This document shows positions 17,301-25,703 of a stretch of DNA of 58,494 nt, piece by piece. Where the stretch lies: the NCBI GenBank assembly GCA_003696955.1, contig RFGU01000146.1, forward strand, positions 1 to 58,494. The letters are read 5' to 3'. Each line of letters begins with the position of its first letter. Position 1 is the first letter of the stretch. Source of the DNA: Deltaproteobacteria bacterium. Its GTDB lineage: Bacteria; Myxococcota_A; Polyangia; Nannocystales; Nannocystaceae. Position numbers and translations under genes: made by a program. Below the pieces are notes generated by a model. The model made no database searches and was not told the origin of the DNA. It saw only the letters and a program-made list of their open reading frames with translations.

Positions 17301-17397
17301 CCCGCCCCTTCAGCCCATGCACTCGCCGAAGACGACCTTGTCGAGGCTCACGTCGGGCGCCTCGCACGAGGCGTCGAGTTCGGCCTGGGTCTGGTAG
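14395..17397 (+). CDS. TPR-rich gluzincin metallopeptidase lipoprotein
   Basis: A 1000-residue lipoprotein (lipobox LAVLGC, Cys31). Residues ~90-500 and 640-960 are tetratricopeptide-type helical repeats (for example AARRLLARALATAGRIEAAE). Between them lies a peptidase-MA-type metalloprotease domain: HEMAH at 592-596 and the third ligand in WVTEGLAEWEA (Glu613 or Glu617). This is the HExxH...E pattern of gluzincins. The combination suggests an outer-membrane or periplasmic protease on a scaffold, substrate unknown. Start is GTG at 14395. The last 29 residues lie over the end of the convergent gene (17310-17397), an unusual 88-bp overlap. Confidence 0.85.
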   Translation: MHRRAESDRARRATAGARSALLLAALAVLGCTKASRTERSRTEAPEGAAVIPGKTRLDRRAAQRILAGLLPPAEAREDAEPAPSRPPPTPARSLEEARSFFLSGRNEGALAFLEPYLARHPKDVAARRLLARALATAGRIEAAERVLLAEGGDGDELRLRMAAVLAASRGDFPEAERRLDRAIQVAPPGLAARGEKIRIATLLGVQDDPAVRAEMDALYDAYEAGRVRTADELLAVAFAALARGTTGAYQDANAVLGEAEALAPPAEGSWIGERIALVRAGMFLEKYAADEAAETLALVLRRNPWHPDALGLQAEVALSAMDFRGAARTAERALATDPGHPDALSVVARIRLAEGARDEALAIAEDRILRRNPRHDAGNAIVEAVRIFRRGIPSEGRHGEPRKWRTPSGPPNFQRLLADLLVFMHLYPEANLVLAEATRRYPKDPALLGAFAASRLRFGDDETARKLLERAFRRDRFNRRTDNILRLYEEQIDRRYTMTERDDIEVRLPKEDAEFVEPHLRSVIAQARADLDRAYGPVRGPIRFEFFDSHEAFSVRTVGVPSLGAAAVCFGHVITAIGPYLGTHDVDAVVFHEMAHVYAIRESEGRVPRWVTEGLAEWEAARYEPASTRYSVDVLAAAEDAGTLPGLADLESAFIRARNARDMEVAYATSAHAMRYLVERFGRERILRLLRAFRDGREIGPAVEAGLGVPLEDLDRDFRAHMKANLARWARGFRPRADGDRPADRTFRKAVVALSAGDVATARTLLSELVDGDHDGYAPRMILARLAYHEGRLAAATTHARKAATFRPKDIAPHVLLARIAADLGDLSAEREALVAVFELEANAFDPAARLLVVAEAQGDAALRDRAAARARAIAPLHPATLAGLALSALDAGRRDEAVRLVDRAAATDALDRGPPDTLALLARAAHRLGRDEQARTWAATVRSSGHSNRAVRLLLEGIGDGGDPSASAPPLQPMHSPKTTLSRLTSGASHEASSSAWVW

Positions 17398-18017
17398 ACG
17401 CACGAGGGCTGTCCCTCGATGTAGATGTCGCCGCACCCGCCTTGGCCATAGGGCTTGTCCGGGTCGCACACGACGCACAGGGGGTTGCCCTCGTTCGTGC
17501 GATCGCAGACGAAGCGGTTGTCGCAGAAGAAGGAGCGGCAGAACTGGTCCCGCACGTCCTGGCCCACCAGGTCGGACGTCGGAGGTACGGCCGGCGGCGT
17601 GGACGGATCGTCGTCGTCGCACACCCCGAACGCGTTCTCGGAAAGGCCCTCCTTGCACGGCCCCGGGCAACCCTGGCTCCCGGCGAGCATGGGATCGGTG
17701 CTGCACGCCGTGAACTTGTAGCGGTCGGCCTTGGCGTACTCGTCGAACGCGACGGCGAACGGGTGGCCCGCATCCGGCAGACCGTAGGCCGCCTCGTTGC
17801 AGCTGATGTTCGAGCGGAAGCCCGCCTCGCACACACCCTCGAAGTCCAGGTCCTCGCGGATGCATCGGGCCTCGTACCGGCCGTCCTCGGGCGTCGGGCA
17901 GTCGTCGACGTTGTCGCACGTCTCGACGTCGTCGCGCGGGGCCAAGATGGCGGTGCAGCCGAGACCGAGGCCGAGGCCGAGGAGAACCGGAGCGAAGAGG
18001 GCGCGAGGGGCGTACAT
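17310..18017 (-). CDS. cysteine-rich secreted lipoprotein, unknown function
   Basis: A 235-residue lipoprotein: signal peptide with GLGLGLGC (Cys21). The mature part has many paired cysteines (ETCDNVDDCPTPEDGRYEARC, EGVCEAGFRS, FCRSFFCDNRFVCD, CVVCDPD, CGDIYIEG), consistent with a disulfide-stabilised secreted domain. The family is not known to me; similar Cys-rich lipoproteins are common in Nannocystineae. Its 3' end overlaps the end of the TPR metallopeptidase gene on the other strand. It begins 47 bp after the histidine-kinase stop and may be read from the same promoter. Confidence 0.7.
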   Translation of the reverse strand: MYAPRALFAPVLLGLGLGLGCTAILAPRDDVETCDNVDDCPTPEDGRYEARCIREDLDFEGVCEAGFRSNISCNEAAYGLPDAGHPFAVAFDEYAKADRYKFTACSTDPMLAGSQGCPGPCKEGLSENAFGVCDDDDPSTPPAVPPTSDLVGQDVRDQFCRSFFCDNRFVCDRTNEGNPLCVVCDPDKPYGQGGCGDIYIEGQPSCVYQTQAELDASCEAPDVSLDKVVFGECMG

Positions 18018-18064
18018 GGCAGGGACGTTCCGAAAGGGCCCATGGGCGCGGCGACGGGCCGCGT

Positions 18065-19633
18065 TCAGGGTGCCCCGGAGGGTACGGGGGCCGATGGCGG
18101 ATCGCAAGACGGCAGGAGCAGCCGAAAGACGCTGCCGTCGGGCCCGGTTCGTGCCAGCACCGCGTTGCCACCGTGATCCCGCGCGATCTGTCGCACGATG
18201 GGCAGACCGAGGCCGGTGCCCCGGGCCTTGGTGGTGAAGAAGGCCTCGAAGATGCGCTCCGGGTCCGCGTCGACGCCCGGGCCGTTGTCCTCCACGTCGA
18301 CGGCGACGTGCCTTGGGTCGGGCCGGTGCAGCCGGACGTGGATGCGAGGCGAGCGCTCGCCCACGTCCGTGGCGAGCACGGCCTCCTGGGCGTTCCGCAA
18401 GAGGTTGAGGACGGCCTGGCGAATCTGATCGCGGTCGGCCTCGACCCACATCGCCGTCGAGGGCCGTACGAACTCCACGTCCACGCCGGCCATCCCGAGT
18501 TCCCCGCCGAAGAACTCGAGGAGGTCGGCGACGACGCCCACGAGATCGACGCGACGCAGGTCGGGTTTCGGCCGGCGTGCGAAGCCGAGGTACTCCTCGG
18601 TGACGGCGCTGAGCCGATCCACCTCGGCCGTCACCTTGCCGAGCAACCGGCGCCCTTCGTCGGCTTCCGCGGGCAGCTCGTCTTCGAGCAGCTCGACGTG
18701 GAGCGCCAGGCTCGAGAGGGGATTGCGGATCTCATGGGTGATCTGGGCCGCCATGCGCCCCATGGCCGCGAGGCGTTCGCCCTCGATCAGACGCCGCTCC
18801 CGCTCGGCGAGGGCCTCGGCCATGGTGTGGAACTCCCGGGCCAGGGTCTTCACTTCGTCGTCGCGCCCGCGGGTGGCCCAGGCATCGCCCCCTTCCGGCC
18901 AGTGGCCGCGGCTGAGTTCCCGTACATGCTCGGTGAGCCTACGCAACGGACGGAGCGTGACCATCACGCCGACCACCGCGAAGACCGCGAGCGCCGCCAT
19001 GACCCCGCCGAGCCCCACCGCGATGTGCTCGGTCCGCCGACGCGCGGCCTCGACGTCCCCGCGCAGGGCGGCGATGGCATGCCGGCTCCGCTCGGCCAGG
19101 TTCTGGAAGGCGCGCTCGATCTGGGCTTGGCCCCGCACGTCGGCGAGGACCTGTTCGGGGGACTGCCCGGTGGGCGCCACCATGGCCTCGAGGTCCGCGA
19201 GCATGCGGTCGATCTCGGCCAGATCCCGCAGCGCCCTGTCGTCTCCCGCCACCGCCTTGGATCCGAGCGCCCCCGCGATCGGCTCCCGTGCCGCGCGCAC
19301 GGCCCGCGCCCGCTCGGCCAGGGCCACCTGGAACGTGCGGCGCTGCGACGAGGTCCACGCGGGGGGCACGTCCGCGTCCTGGTAGGCCGCCACCTGTTGC
19401 CCGATCCGCATGGCCTGCAGGTGCGCCGACGCCAGGGCGTGATCGAAGGCCACGTAGACGTCGGTCAACAGTTCGAATCTCCGCTGCACCTCGCGCACCT
19501 GGTGCAGCAGGACGAGGGTCGAGGCCAGGGCCGCCACGAGCACCAGGGCCACGAGGGCCGTCACGCGCCCGGCAAGGCCGTGGCGCCAGGAGAACCGTGC
19601 GGGGCCGGCCGTCTGGTCCCGGTCCGTCACCAT
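18065..19633 (-). CDS. membrane sensor histidine kinase
   Basis: A 522-residue sensor kinase. TM helices at about 24-44 and 203-226 enclose a helical periplasmic sensor of ~155 residues. A HAMP domain follows (about 226-280), then the dimerisation box MAAQITHEIRNPLSS with phosphorylated His300. The ATPase boxes are complete: NLLRNAQEAV (N), DVEDNGPGVD (G1), IFEAFFTTK (F) and RGTGLGLPIV (G2). The stimulus is not evident. No response regulator is next to it, so its partner lies elsewhere. ATG at 19633 is preferred over an in-frame start 24 codons upstream because it places a short tail before TM1. Confidence 0.9.
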   Translation of the reverse strand: MVTDRDQTAGPARFSWRHGLAGRVTALVALVLVAALASTLVLLHQVREVQRRFELLTDVYVAFDHALASAHLQAMRIGQQVAAYQDADVPPAWTSSQRRTFQVALAERARAVRAAREPIAGALGSKAVAGDDRALRDLAEIDRMLADLEAMVAPTGQSPEQVLADVRGQAQIERAFQNLAERSRHAIAALRGDVEAARRRTEHIAVGLGGVMAALAVFAVVGVMVTLRPLRRLTEHVRELSRGHWPEGGDAWATRGRDDEVKTLAREFHTMAEALAERERRLIEGERLAAMGRMAAQITHEIRNPLSSLALHVELLEDELPAEADEGRRLLGKVTAEVDRLSAVTEEYLGFARRPKPDLRRVDLVGVVADLLEFFGGELGMAGVDVEFVRPSTAMWVEADRDQIRQAVLNLLRNAQEAVLATDVGERSPRIHVRLHRPDPRHVAVDVEDNGPGVDADPERIFEAFFTTKARGTGLGLPIVRQIARDHGGNAVLARTGPDGSVFRLLLPSCDPPSAPVPSGAP

Positions 19634-19848
19634 GGACGAGGGGGAGCGTAGGGGGCCGAGCGCCCTCGCGCCACGAGGGACCGCGCGCCGCGGGCGGGGC
19701 GGCACCGATCCGAGGGGCCCGATCCCGGACGGGCCCGGACCGGACGGCGCGCCCCATGGTCGGTCGGACGGTCGGCGGCGGCCCTTCGAACGCCGTCGTC
19801 GAGGCGCGGCGCACCCACGATGCGTCTCGAAGCGTGTAGAATCCCCCC

Positions 19849-20925
19849 GTGATCGGATCCGGAACGCCCCGAGTCCAGCGAATCGCAGCCGCGTGTGTGG
19901 CAGGCGCCGTCTTCCTCGGCACGCCCATGCCGGTATCGGCCCGAAACGCCGTTTCGAACGCTGCCAACCTCGCGCCGCGGGCCGCCGCGCCCACCATCGT
20001 GCTCACCTTCGAGGGTCCGCAGGAACTCGCCGGCCCGCTTACGGGCAGCACGCACCGAGCCCTGACCGAGCGTGGCCTCGCCCAAGCCGATCAGGCGGAC
20101 CTGCCCTTGGTCGAGTTTCGCATGACCATGGGATGCGAGGGCAACGTGCCGACCTGCCTCGCAGAAGGCGGCAAGACCCTCGGAGCGAACTCCCTCGTCT
20201 ACGGATCGGTCGCCGTCGAAGGTGAGACCGCCGAGGTGAGCGTCGTCCTGCTCGACGTCGGGTCCGCCCAGGTCGCCGGCGAGGTCCGCGAAGAGGTCCC
20301 GGTCTCGGAGTTGCAGGGGAGCACGGACGCCGTCGCCGAACGCCTCGTGGCCCAGCTCCTCGGCGAGGCGCCCCCGCCGCCGCCCGTCGCAGAGGCCCCG
20401 CAGGCACCGGCCGACACCGAGCCCGCGCCGGCGTCGTCGCGACTCGTGTGGGGGCGCTACCAGCCGGTACCGGCGTGGAAGTGGGCGTTCCTCGGAACGA
20501 GCGCCGCACTGCTCGCGGGTTCGGTCGCCACGGCGGCCGCGACCACCGCCATCATCGCCCCCAAGGGCCCCTTGCGCGACGACCTCCTGCAGGCCGCCGA
20601 GGACAGCCTGAACGACTCCAAGTCCTCCAATGACATCGATCCCAACATGGACGGCGATCTGTGCGAGGCCGCACGGGCCGAGCCGCCCGGAGAACCCGGT
20701 AAGGTCACCAACGCCGAAGTGACGAAGATCTGCAACCGGGGCGACGCCCTTGCCAAGGTGGCCACCGCCACGTGGATCACGACGGGGATCTTCGCTGCGA
20801 CGACGATCGCCGCGACGACACTCCTGTTCGTCCGCAAGGCCCCCGCCGAAGGTGCCCGGGCGTTTCGCTTCGGCGGGGCCGCAGGCCCCGAAGGTGGCTT
20901 CGTCACCGCGTCGTTTCGGTTCTGA
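19849..20925 (+). CDS. secreted/membrane protein with LpoB/TolB-N-like domain
   Basis: A 358-residue protein with a signal peptide (to about ...PVSA, 31). Residues ~45-170 have the alternating pattern of the small alpha/beta domain seen in LpoB, FlgO or TolB-N (PTIVLTFEGPQE, GANSLVYGSVAVEGETAEVSVVLLDV), which is a fold guess. A Pro-rich linker follows. Then come two hydrophobic helices (about 213-236 and 313-334), separated by a loop with two Cys (GDLCEAA and KICNRGD). This arrangement, exported sensor domain plus two helices, recurs in Myxococcota proteins of unknown role. GTG start at 19849; divergent from the histidine kinase by 215 bp. Confidence 0.55.
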   Translation: MIGSGTPRVQRIAAACVAGAVFLGTPMPVSARNAVSNAANLAPRAAAPTIVLTFEGPQELAGPLTGSTHRALTERGLAQADQADLPLVEFRMTMGCEGNVPTCLAEGGKTLGANSLVYGSVAVEGETAEVSVVLLDVGSAQVAGEVREEVPVSELQGSTDAVAERLVAQLLGEAPPPPPVAEAPQAPADTEPAPASSRLVWGRYQPVPAWKWAFLGTSAALLAGSVATAAATTAIIAPKGPLRDDLLQAAEDSLNDSKSSNDIDPNMDGDLCEAARAEPPGEPGKVTNAEVTKICNRGDALAKVATATWITTGIFAATTIAATTLLFVRKAPAEGARAFRFGGAAGPEGGFVTASFRF

Positions 20926-21041
20926 CGCCTCGTCGGGGCCGCCCCCGGTACGGGCGCGAGCGATCCCCTCCGCGGCTCCACGACGACGCGCCGAGACCGG
21001 GCATCCTCGTGCGGCCGCGCCGGGTACAGGCTCGGCCGTCC

Positions 21042-23942
21042 TCAACCAGGGGGCACGAAGTCGTCGCAGGCCTGGTCGATGATGCCGACGGCGCTCTCGA
21101 GGAACGGCCCGTAGTCGGCCTCGCACACCGAGGCGCGGGAGGACTGGGGAAACCCGGCCACGAACGACGCCAGGGTGGGAGCGGGCACCGCCTCTTGCCC
21201 GCAGACGGGATTGGGCAGGTCGCCGTCGGGAACGATCCCCAGGACGACGACGGCCTTCGGGTCGCCGTTCTTGGCGGCCACGATGGCATCGACGTAGGTC
21301 TGCACCGGGTCCGGAGAGCCGGCGTCCTCTTCGTCCGTGATGATCGTGACGACCAAGATGGCGTCTTCGCGCAAGAAGCCCTCGTTGCACTCGCCGGGGC
21401 CGGTGCGCTCCGGGGAGACCGCCGTCGCCGCGGCGGCCATGGGGCGTTCGGTGTCCGCCCCGTCGATCCCCACCTTGGCGATGCACGCGAAGCTCTCCTC
21501 GAGGTCGGCCACCGTCGCGTCGAGGTAGCGCTTGCCCGCGGGCACCGGACACGGGGCGTTCTCGGTCCCCTCACCGTAGGGCGCGACGATGCCGCCGCCG
21601 AGGACGATGTCGCACAGCTCCGTCGCCGGCGGCGGATCGCAGGGGAACGACTCCGCCCCCGGACAGCTCCCGAGGGTCTGGCACGCATTCTCGCAGTACG
21701 CACCGTTCCACTGGGCGTCGGTGTCCACCACCATCACGTGCCAGTCGTCGGCCTGGACGGCCCCCCGCATGGCGTCCACGAAGCCCGGAAAGCTCGCCAC
21801 CAGGTTCTGCTGGTTGTCGAACATGGACTCGGAGCTGTCGATGACGAACAGGAAGTCGATCTTGTTGCATCCCGTGGCGACGCCCATGTCCGGGTTGCCG
21901 ACGTCGAATTTGGGGCCGGAGTCCCCGGCGCCGGAGTCGGTCCCCGCCGTCGCCGACGTCGTGCCGGTGCCGTCCGTTCCCCCGATGCCGCCGGTGCCCG
22001 AGATCCCACCGGTGTCGCCCCCGGTCTCCATGGCCCGGCCCCCGCAACCGCCGACGGCGAGAGCCGCCGCAGCGACCCACCGGCGACGCCGACGCCCGAA
22101 CGCCAGGAGGGGAAGGCCGAGCCATCCCCACGGCGCCCCTCCGCCCTCGGCCCTGCAACCGCAGCCGTCGACGGTCTCGCCGGCGCCCGCCGAGTCGGTG
22201 CCGCCATCGGTCTCCCCCGACGTTCCGCCGGACGTTCCGGCCGAGCCGTCGCCGGCGCTGGCCGATGCGCTCGCCCCCCCCGTGTCACCACCGGTGCCGC
22301 CGCCCGAGCCCGACGTCGTCGCCGGTCCCGAATCCCCGCCGGTGCCGCCGCCGGACGTCCCGCCGCCCGAAGTCGACCCTCCCGAGCCGGCCCCCTCGCA
22401 TCCGCCCGGATCGTAGGACACGGTCACGTCCGCCGTGTCCTTGGAAAACGGGTTCATCCCCACGCGGTACTCGAGCAGCGCCGAGAACACGTAGTCGCCC
22501 GGACCGGCCAGATCGAAGGTGGCCGAGAGGTCTCCCGCCTCGTCGGGCCCGATGTTGCCCACGTCCCACACCACCTCGCCGCCCTGGAGCGTCCCACCGG
22601 CCGTGGCCGCAACGAAGCCCGCGCCCATGGGCACGGCAAGGCGCACCCGGCCGTCGAGGGCGGTGGCGTGGGACGTGTTGACGTACGTCACGTCCACTTC
22701 CACGCTCGGCGAATCCACGCACGAAGGAGCCCCTTGCGCGAACCCGAGGACGGGCAGGCCGTCCAAGGTGGCGCACGGCGCTTCGAAGAGGCTGTTCAAG
22801 AAGAGCCGCGCCCCTTGAGCGTCCGGGTTGGCCGAAAGGGGCACCTGCACGCTGTACTCGTGCCCGCCGAGGTAGCTGACCTTGCCGAAGGCGCCGCACT
22901 CCGGCTCGTCGGGCGGGCAGGCACCGTCGAGGTAGCCGGTCATCCACACGTCGCCCTGGCCTTCGGGCGTGCCCGCTTCGGTGATCATGGTGACGCCGCC
23001 GGCCTTGTAGGCGTCACCCGGAGGCAGGGAGTACGCGGGTTCCGAGCCGCCGACGGTCTGGAACGGGCCGTGGATCTGGGCGTAGGGGGAGTCTTGGTGG
23101 TGGAAGTCCACCTGGTCGGGCCGGTCGGCGATGAGGAAGCCGTTCGGGGTGAGGAAGAAGCCGTGGGGATCGAGGTTCTCGAAGGCGTTGACGGCCTGGC
23201 ACTCGGCGAAGAAGTGCACCGGGTTGTTCAGGTACGCCCGGACCTCGGCGACGACCTCCGGGTTCTGCTCGGCGTCCTTGACGCCCCAGTGCATGCTCAT
23301 GAGCTGGCAGTAGACGGGATCGCCGTCTTCGTCGAAGAGCATCCCGTCGGTGTGGTTCGTGTCCGTCGGGCCCGCGAGTTCGTCCGGGTCGAGCATGTCG
23401 GGGCTCGTATCGGGCCACGTGGCATCGAGGACCGAGTCGGGAATGTTCGCCGCCTGCATGTACTTGCGGGCGATCTTCTGGTTGCCGTCGGCCACCATGG
23501 CGATGGTGGGGGCCACCACTAGATAGCGTGCGATCTCGGCCTCGAACGGCTCGGTGGCCCGATGCACGACGACGCTCGGGTGGGTGGCGAGATAGTCCAT
23601 CACGATGGGCATGGCCGCGTCGGCGTCGGCGGCATCCACGATCCAGGGACCGCCGCGATAGCCGTACGCCACGATCGGATCGTTGGTGATCACGTCCTCG
23701 GCCGTGGCGGTGAAGTCCACGTCGTCCTTGTTCTTGCCGCTCGCGATGGCCCACCGTACCGGCACGCCGTTACGCAGGAGTTCGTACACGAGGCCGTAGG
23801 CCAGGAAGATCCCCATGTCCTGGTAGGTCGTGTCCATGGGGACGATGAGGGCGCCATCCTCGAAGGGATCGGCGGACGCCGGTCGGGCACAAAGGAGCGA
23901 TGCCACGAGGGCCGTGGGAACGACGAGGTGGGGGCGCATCAC
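21042..23942 (-). CDS. in-frame joint of a MYXO-CTERM protein and a VWA lipoprotein
   Basis: One uninterrupted 966-codon frame reading as two complete proteins. Part A (1-621, bases 22080-23942) has a signal peptide ending ARPASA, a domain starting IVPMDTTYQDMGIFLAYGL, an immunoglobulin-like segment (VEVDVTYVNTSHATALDG), a Ser/Gly/Thr linker and a MYXO-CTERM-like tail: GCGC (Cys594, Cys596), a hydrophobic helix, then five Arg (617-621). Part B (622-966, bases 21042-22079) begins WVAAAALAVGGC, a lipobox with Cys633. It continues with a linker and a von Willebrand A domain with MIDAS motif DSSES (702-706). The Arg run could serve both as the sorting tail of A and as the basic n-region of B. No stop or in-frame ATG separates them. 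Gene fusion, polyprotein or sequence error are all possible. Confidence 0.75.
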   Translation of the reverse strand: MMRPHLVVPTALVASLLCARPASADPFEDGALIVPMDTTYQDMGIFLAYGLVYELLRNGVPVRWAIASGKNKDDVDFTATAEDVITNDPIVAYGYRGGPWIVDAADADAAMPIVMDYLATHPSVVVHRATEPFEAEIARYLVVAPTIAMVADGNQKIARKYMQAANIPDSVLDATWPDTSPDMLDPDELAGPTDTNHTDGMLFDEDGDPVYCQLMSMHWGVKDAEQNPEVVAEVRAYLNNPVHFFAECQAVNAFENLDPHGFFLTPNGFLIADRPDQVDFHHQDSPYAQIHGPFQTVGGSEPAYSLPPGDAYKAGGVTMITEAGTPEGQGDVWMTGYLDGACPPDEPECGAFGKVSYLGGHEYSVQVPLSANPDAQGARLFLNSLFEAPCATLDGLPVLGFAQGAPSCVDSPSVEVDVTYVNTSHATALDGRVRLAVPMGAGFVAATAGGTLQGGEVVWDVGNIGPDEAGDLSATFDLAGPGDYVFSALLEYRVGMNPFSKDTADVTVSYDPGGCEGAGSGGSTSGGGTSGGGTGGDSGPATTSGSGGGTGGDTGGASASASAGDGSAGTSGGTSGETDGGTDSAGAGETVDGCGCRAEGGGAPWGWLGLPLLAFGRRRRRWVAAAALAVGGCGGRAMETGGDTGGISGTGGIGGTDGTGTTSATAGTDSGAGDSGPKFDVGNPDMGVATGCNKIDFLFVIDSSESMFDNQQNLVASFPGFVDAMRGAVQADDWHVMVVDTDAQWNGAYCENACQTLGSCPGAESFPCDPPPATELCDIVLGGGIVAPYGEGTENAPCPVPAGKRYLDATVADLEESFACIAKVGIDGADTERPMAAAATAVSPERTGPGECNEGFLREDAILVVTIITDEEDAGSPDPVQTYVDAIVAAKNGDPKAVVVLGIVPDGDLPNPVCGQEAVPAPTLASFVAGFPQSSRASVCEADYGPFLESAVGIIDQACDDFVPPG

Positions 23943-24040
23943 CCCAAACGGACACCAATCGCGTGGCGTTTTCCGACGCTCGGGCGTAAACGCGCCCGAC
24001 GTGTCGCCATCGTGTAGGCACCTGTGATACGCGTCGGTAC

Positions 24041-25504
24041 ATGGCCACGACGCGCGCTCCGATCCTCGCTCGCCTCGCCTGCCTCGCGATCCCGTGGGTC
24101 GGCGGCGGATGTGGCGAAGGCGACAGCGCGTCGACCGAGACTGGATCCACGGCAGGGACGTCGGACGCGACGGAAGGGAGCACGGCGTCCCCTACCGGAA
24201 CCGCGGGCTCCGCGTCGTCGGGTTCGACCGCGGCGACCTCCACCACCGGCGCCACGAGCCAGACGACGTCGGCCACCGGCACCACGGGGGAGCCGACGGA
24301 TCCACCCGAGGTGCTTCTGCCGCGGGTCGGGCTCGTCCCGGCGGAGGTCGGTGTCGTGGTCAACGATGCGGATCCCTCGTCCCAGGCCGTCGCCGACGCC
24401 TTCGTCGCCGCGCGGGGCATCCCGGCCGAGAACGTGGTGCACGTTTCCCTTCCGGTCCAAGCCGTGGCCGATCCGGCGGACTTCGCCGCCGCCAAGGCGG
24501 AGACCGACGCCCTGCCCGACACGGTGCAGGCGCTCGTGCTGGCGTGGACGCAACCGTACCGTGCGGGCTGCCAGTCCATCGCCAGCGCCTTCGCCCTCGG
24601 CTACGACGAGGCGTACTGCGGCGGCATGAACGGCTGCGGCACGACGCCGGCCTCGCCGTATTTCGATCACCCGACCACGCGACCATGGACGGATCTGGGG
24701 ATCCGTCCCACCATGATGCTCGCGGGAGTCTCCACGGACGCGGTCCTGGCCACGATCGATCGCGGCGTGGCCGCGGACGGGACGGCCCCGCCCGGTGATG
24801 GCTACCTGGTCCGCACCACCGATGCGGCCCGCAGCGTGCGCTGGCCGGTGTTCGAGCAGACCGTGGACCTCTTCGACCATCCGGGGGGCCTTGCGCTCAC
24901 GTACGTGGACAACGCCGACGGTATGGGGTCGAACACGATCGAAGATGCGCAGGACGTGATGTTCTACTTCACGGGCCTTGCGAACGTGCCGGGCATCGAC
25001 ACCAACACGTACCGCCCAGGTGCCCTTGCCGACCACCTGACGTCCTTCGCCGGACAGGTTCCCACGGCCGGGGGCCAGATGAGCGCCGCGGCGTGGCTCG
25101 AGGCCGGCGTCACGGCCAGCTACGGCTCCGTCACGGAGCCGTGCAACTACGTCGAGAAGTTCCCCAACACCAAGGTGCTGCTGGCCCACTACTTTCGCGG
25201 CGCCACGGCCATCGAAGCCTACTGGAAGAGCGTCGAATGGCCCGGCCAGGGCAACTTCGTGGGTGAACCCCTCGCCGCCCCCTATCGCGCCACCGTGGTG
25301 GACTGGGACCCGGCGACGCACCTTCTGTCGATCACCACGACGCTGCTCGAACCCGGCGCCGACTACGTGATCGAATCCGCCGATGCCGAGACCGGGCCGT
25401 GGACCGAGGTCCTGTCGGGGTCCGTGCCCTATCCCGTGGAGATCACCCTCGAAGTTCCCGACGCGACCGCCCCGTTCTACCGCCTGCGCAAGAGCGCCCC
25501 CTAG
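24041..25504 (+). CDS. TIGR03790-like secreted lipoprotein
   Basis: A 487-residue lipoprotein: signal ending WVGGGC (Cys24) followed by a Ser/Thr/Gly linker to about residue 85. The body begins VGVVVNDADPSSQAVADAFV, then ARGIPAENVVHVSLP and VQALVLAWTQPYRAGCQS. This is the start of the TIGR03790 family of bacterial surface proteins, whose role is not known. Later YVDNADGM and DVMFYFTGLANVPG fit the same family. The final ~80 residues form a beta domain (VVDWDPATHLLSITT, DYVIESADAETGPWT). It is divergent from the MYXO-CTERM/VWA gene across 98 bp, and the two may share a promoter region. Confidence 0.75.
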   Translation: MATTRAPILARLACLAIPWVGGGCGEGDSASTETGSTAGTSDATEGSTASPTGTAGSASSGSTAATSTTGATSQTTSATGTTGEPTDPPEVLLPRVGLVPAEVGVVVNDADPSSQAVADAFVAARGIPAENVVHVSLPVQAVADPADFAAAKAETDALPDTVQALVLAWTQPYRAGCQSIASAFALGYDEAYCGGMNGCGTTPASPYFDHPTTRPWTDLGIRPTMMLAGVSTDAVLATIDRGVAADGTAPPGDGYLVRTTDAARSVRWPVFEQTVDLFDHPGGLALTYVDNADGMGSNTIEDAQDVMFYFTGLANVPGIDTNTYRPGALADHLTSFAGQVPTAGGQMSAAAWLEAGVTASYGSVTEPCNYVEKFPNTKVLLAHYFRGATAIEAYWKSVEWPGQGNFVGEPLAAPYRATVVDWDPATHLLSITTTLLEPGADYVIESADAETGPWTEVLSGSVPYPVEITLEVPDATAPFYRLRKSAP

Positions 25505-25703
25505 GCCGGCCGGGCAGGCGCCGGAGCACCGCGGCGATCGACGGCCACGGTAAGAACGGTGTTCTCCATCCGACCACACCGTGATACGGTCCCCCGCGAC
25601 ACCAAGACCAAGCATGCCCTGCTCCTCAGCATCCTCCTAGGGCCACCCACGACGACACGTCCGCGGACGACGACGGTCGCCCCATGCTAACGTGTGCGAG
25701 CCG

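Noticed and set aside
20772-23522. 916-codon plus-strand frame
   Set aside because: Opposite the MYXO-CTERM/VWA gene, with biased His/Gly/Arg composition and no motif.
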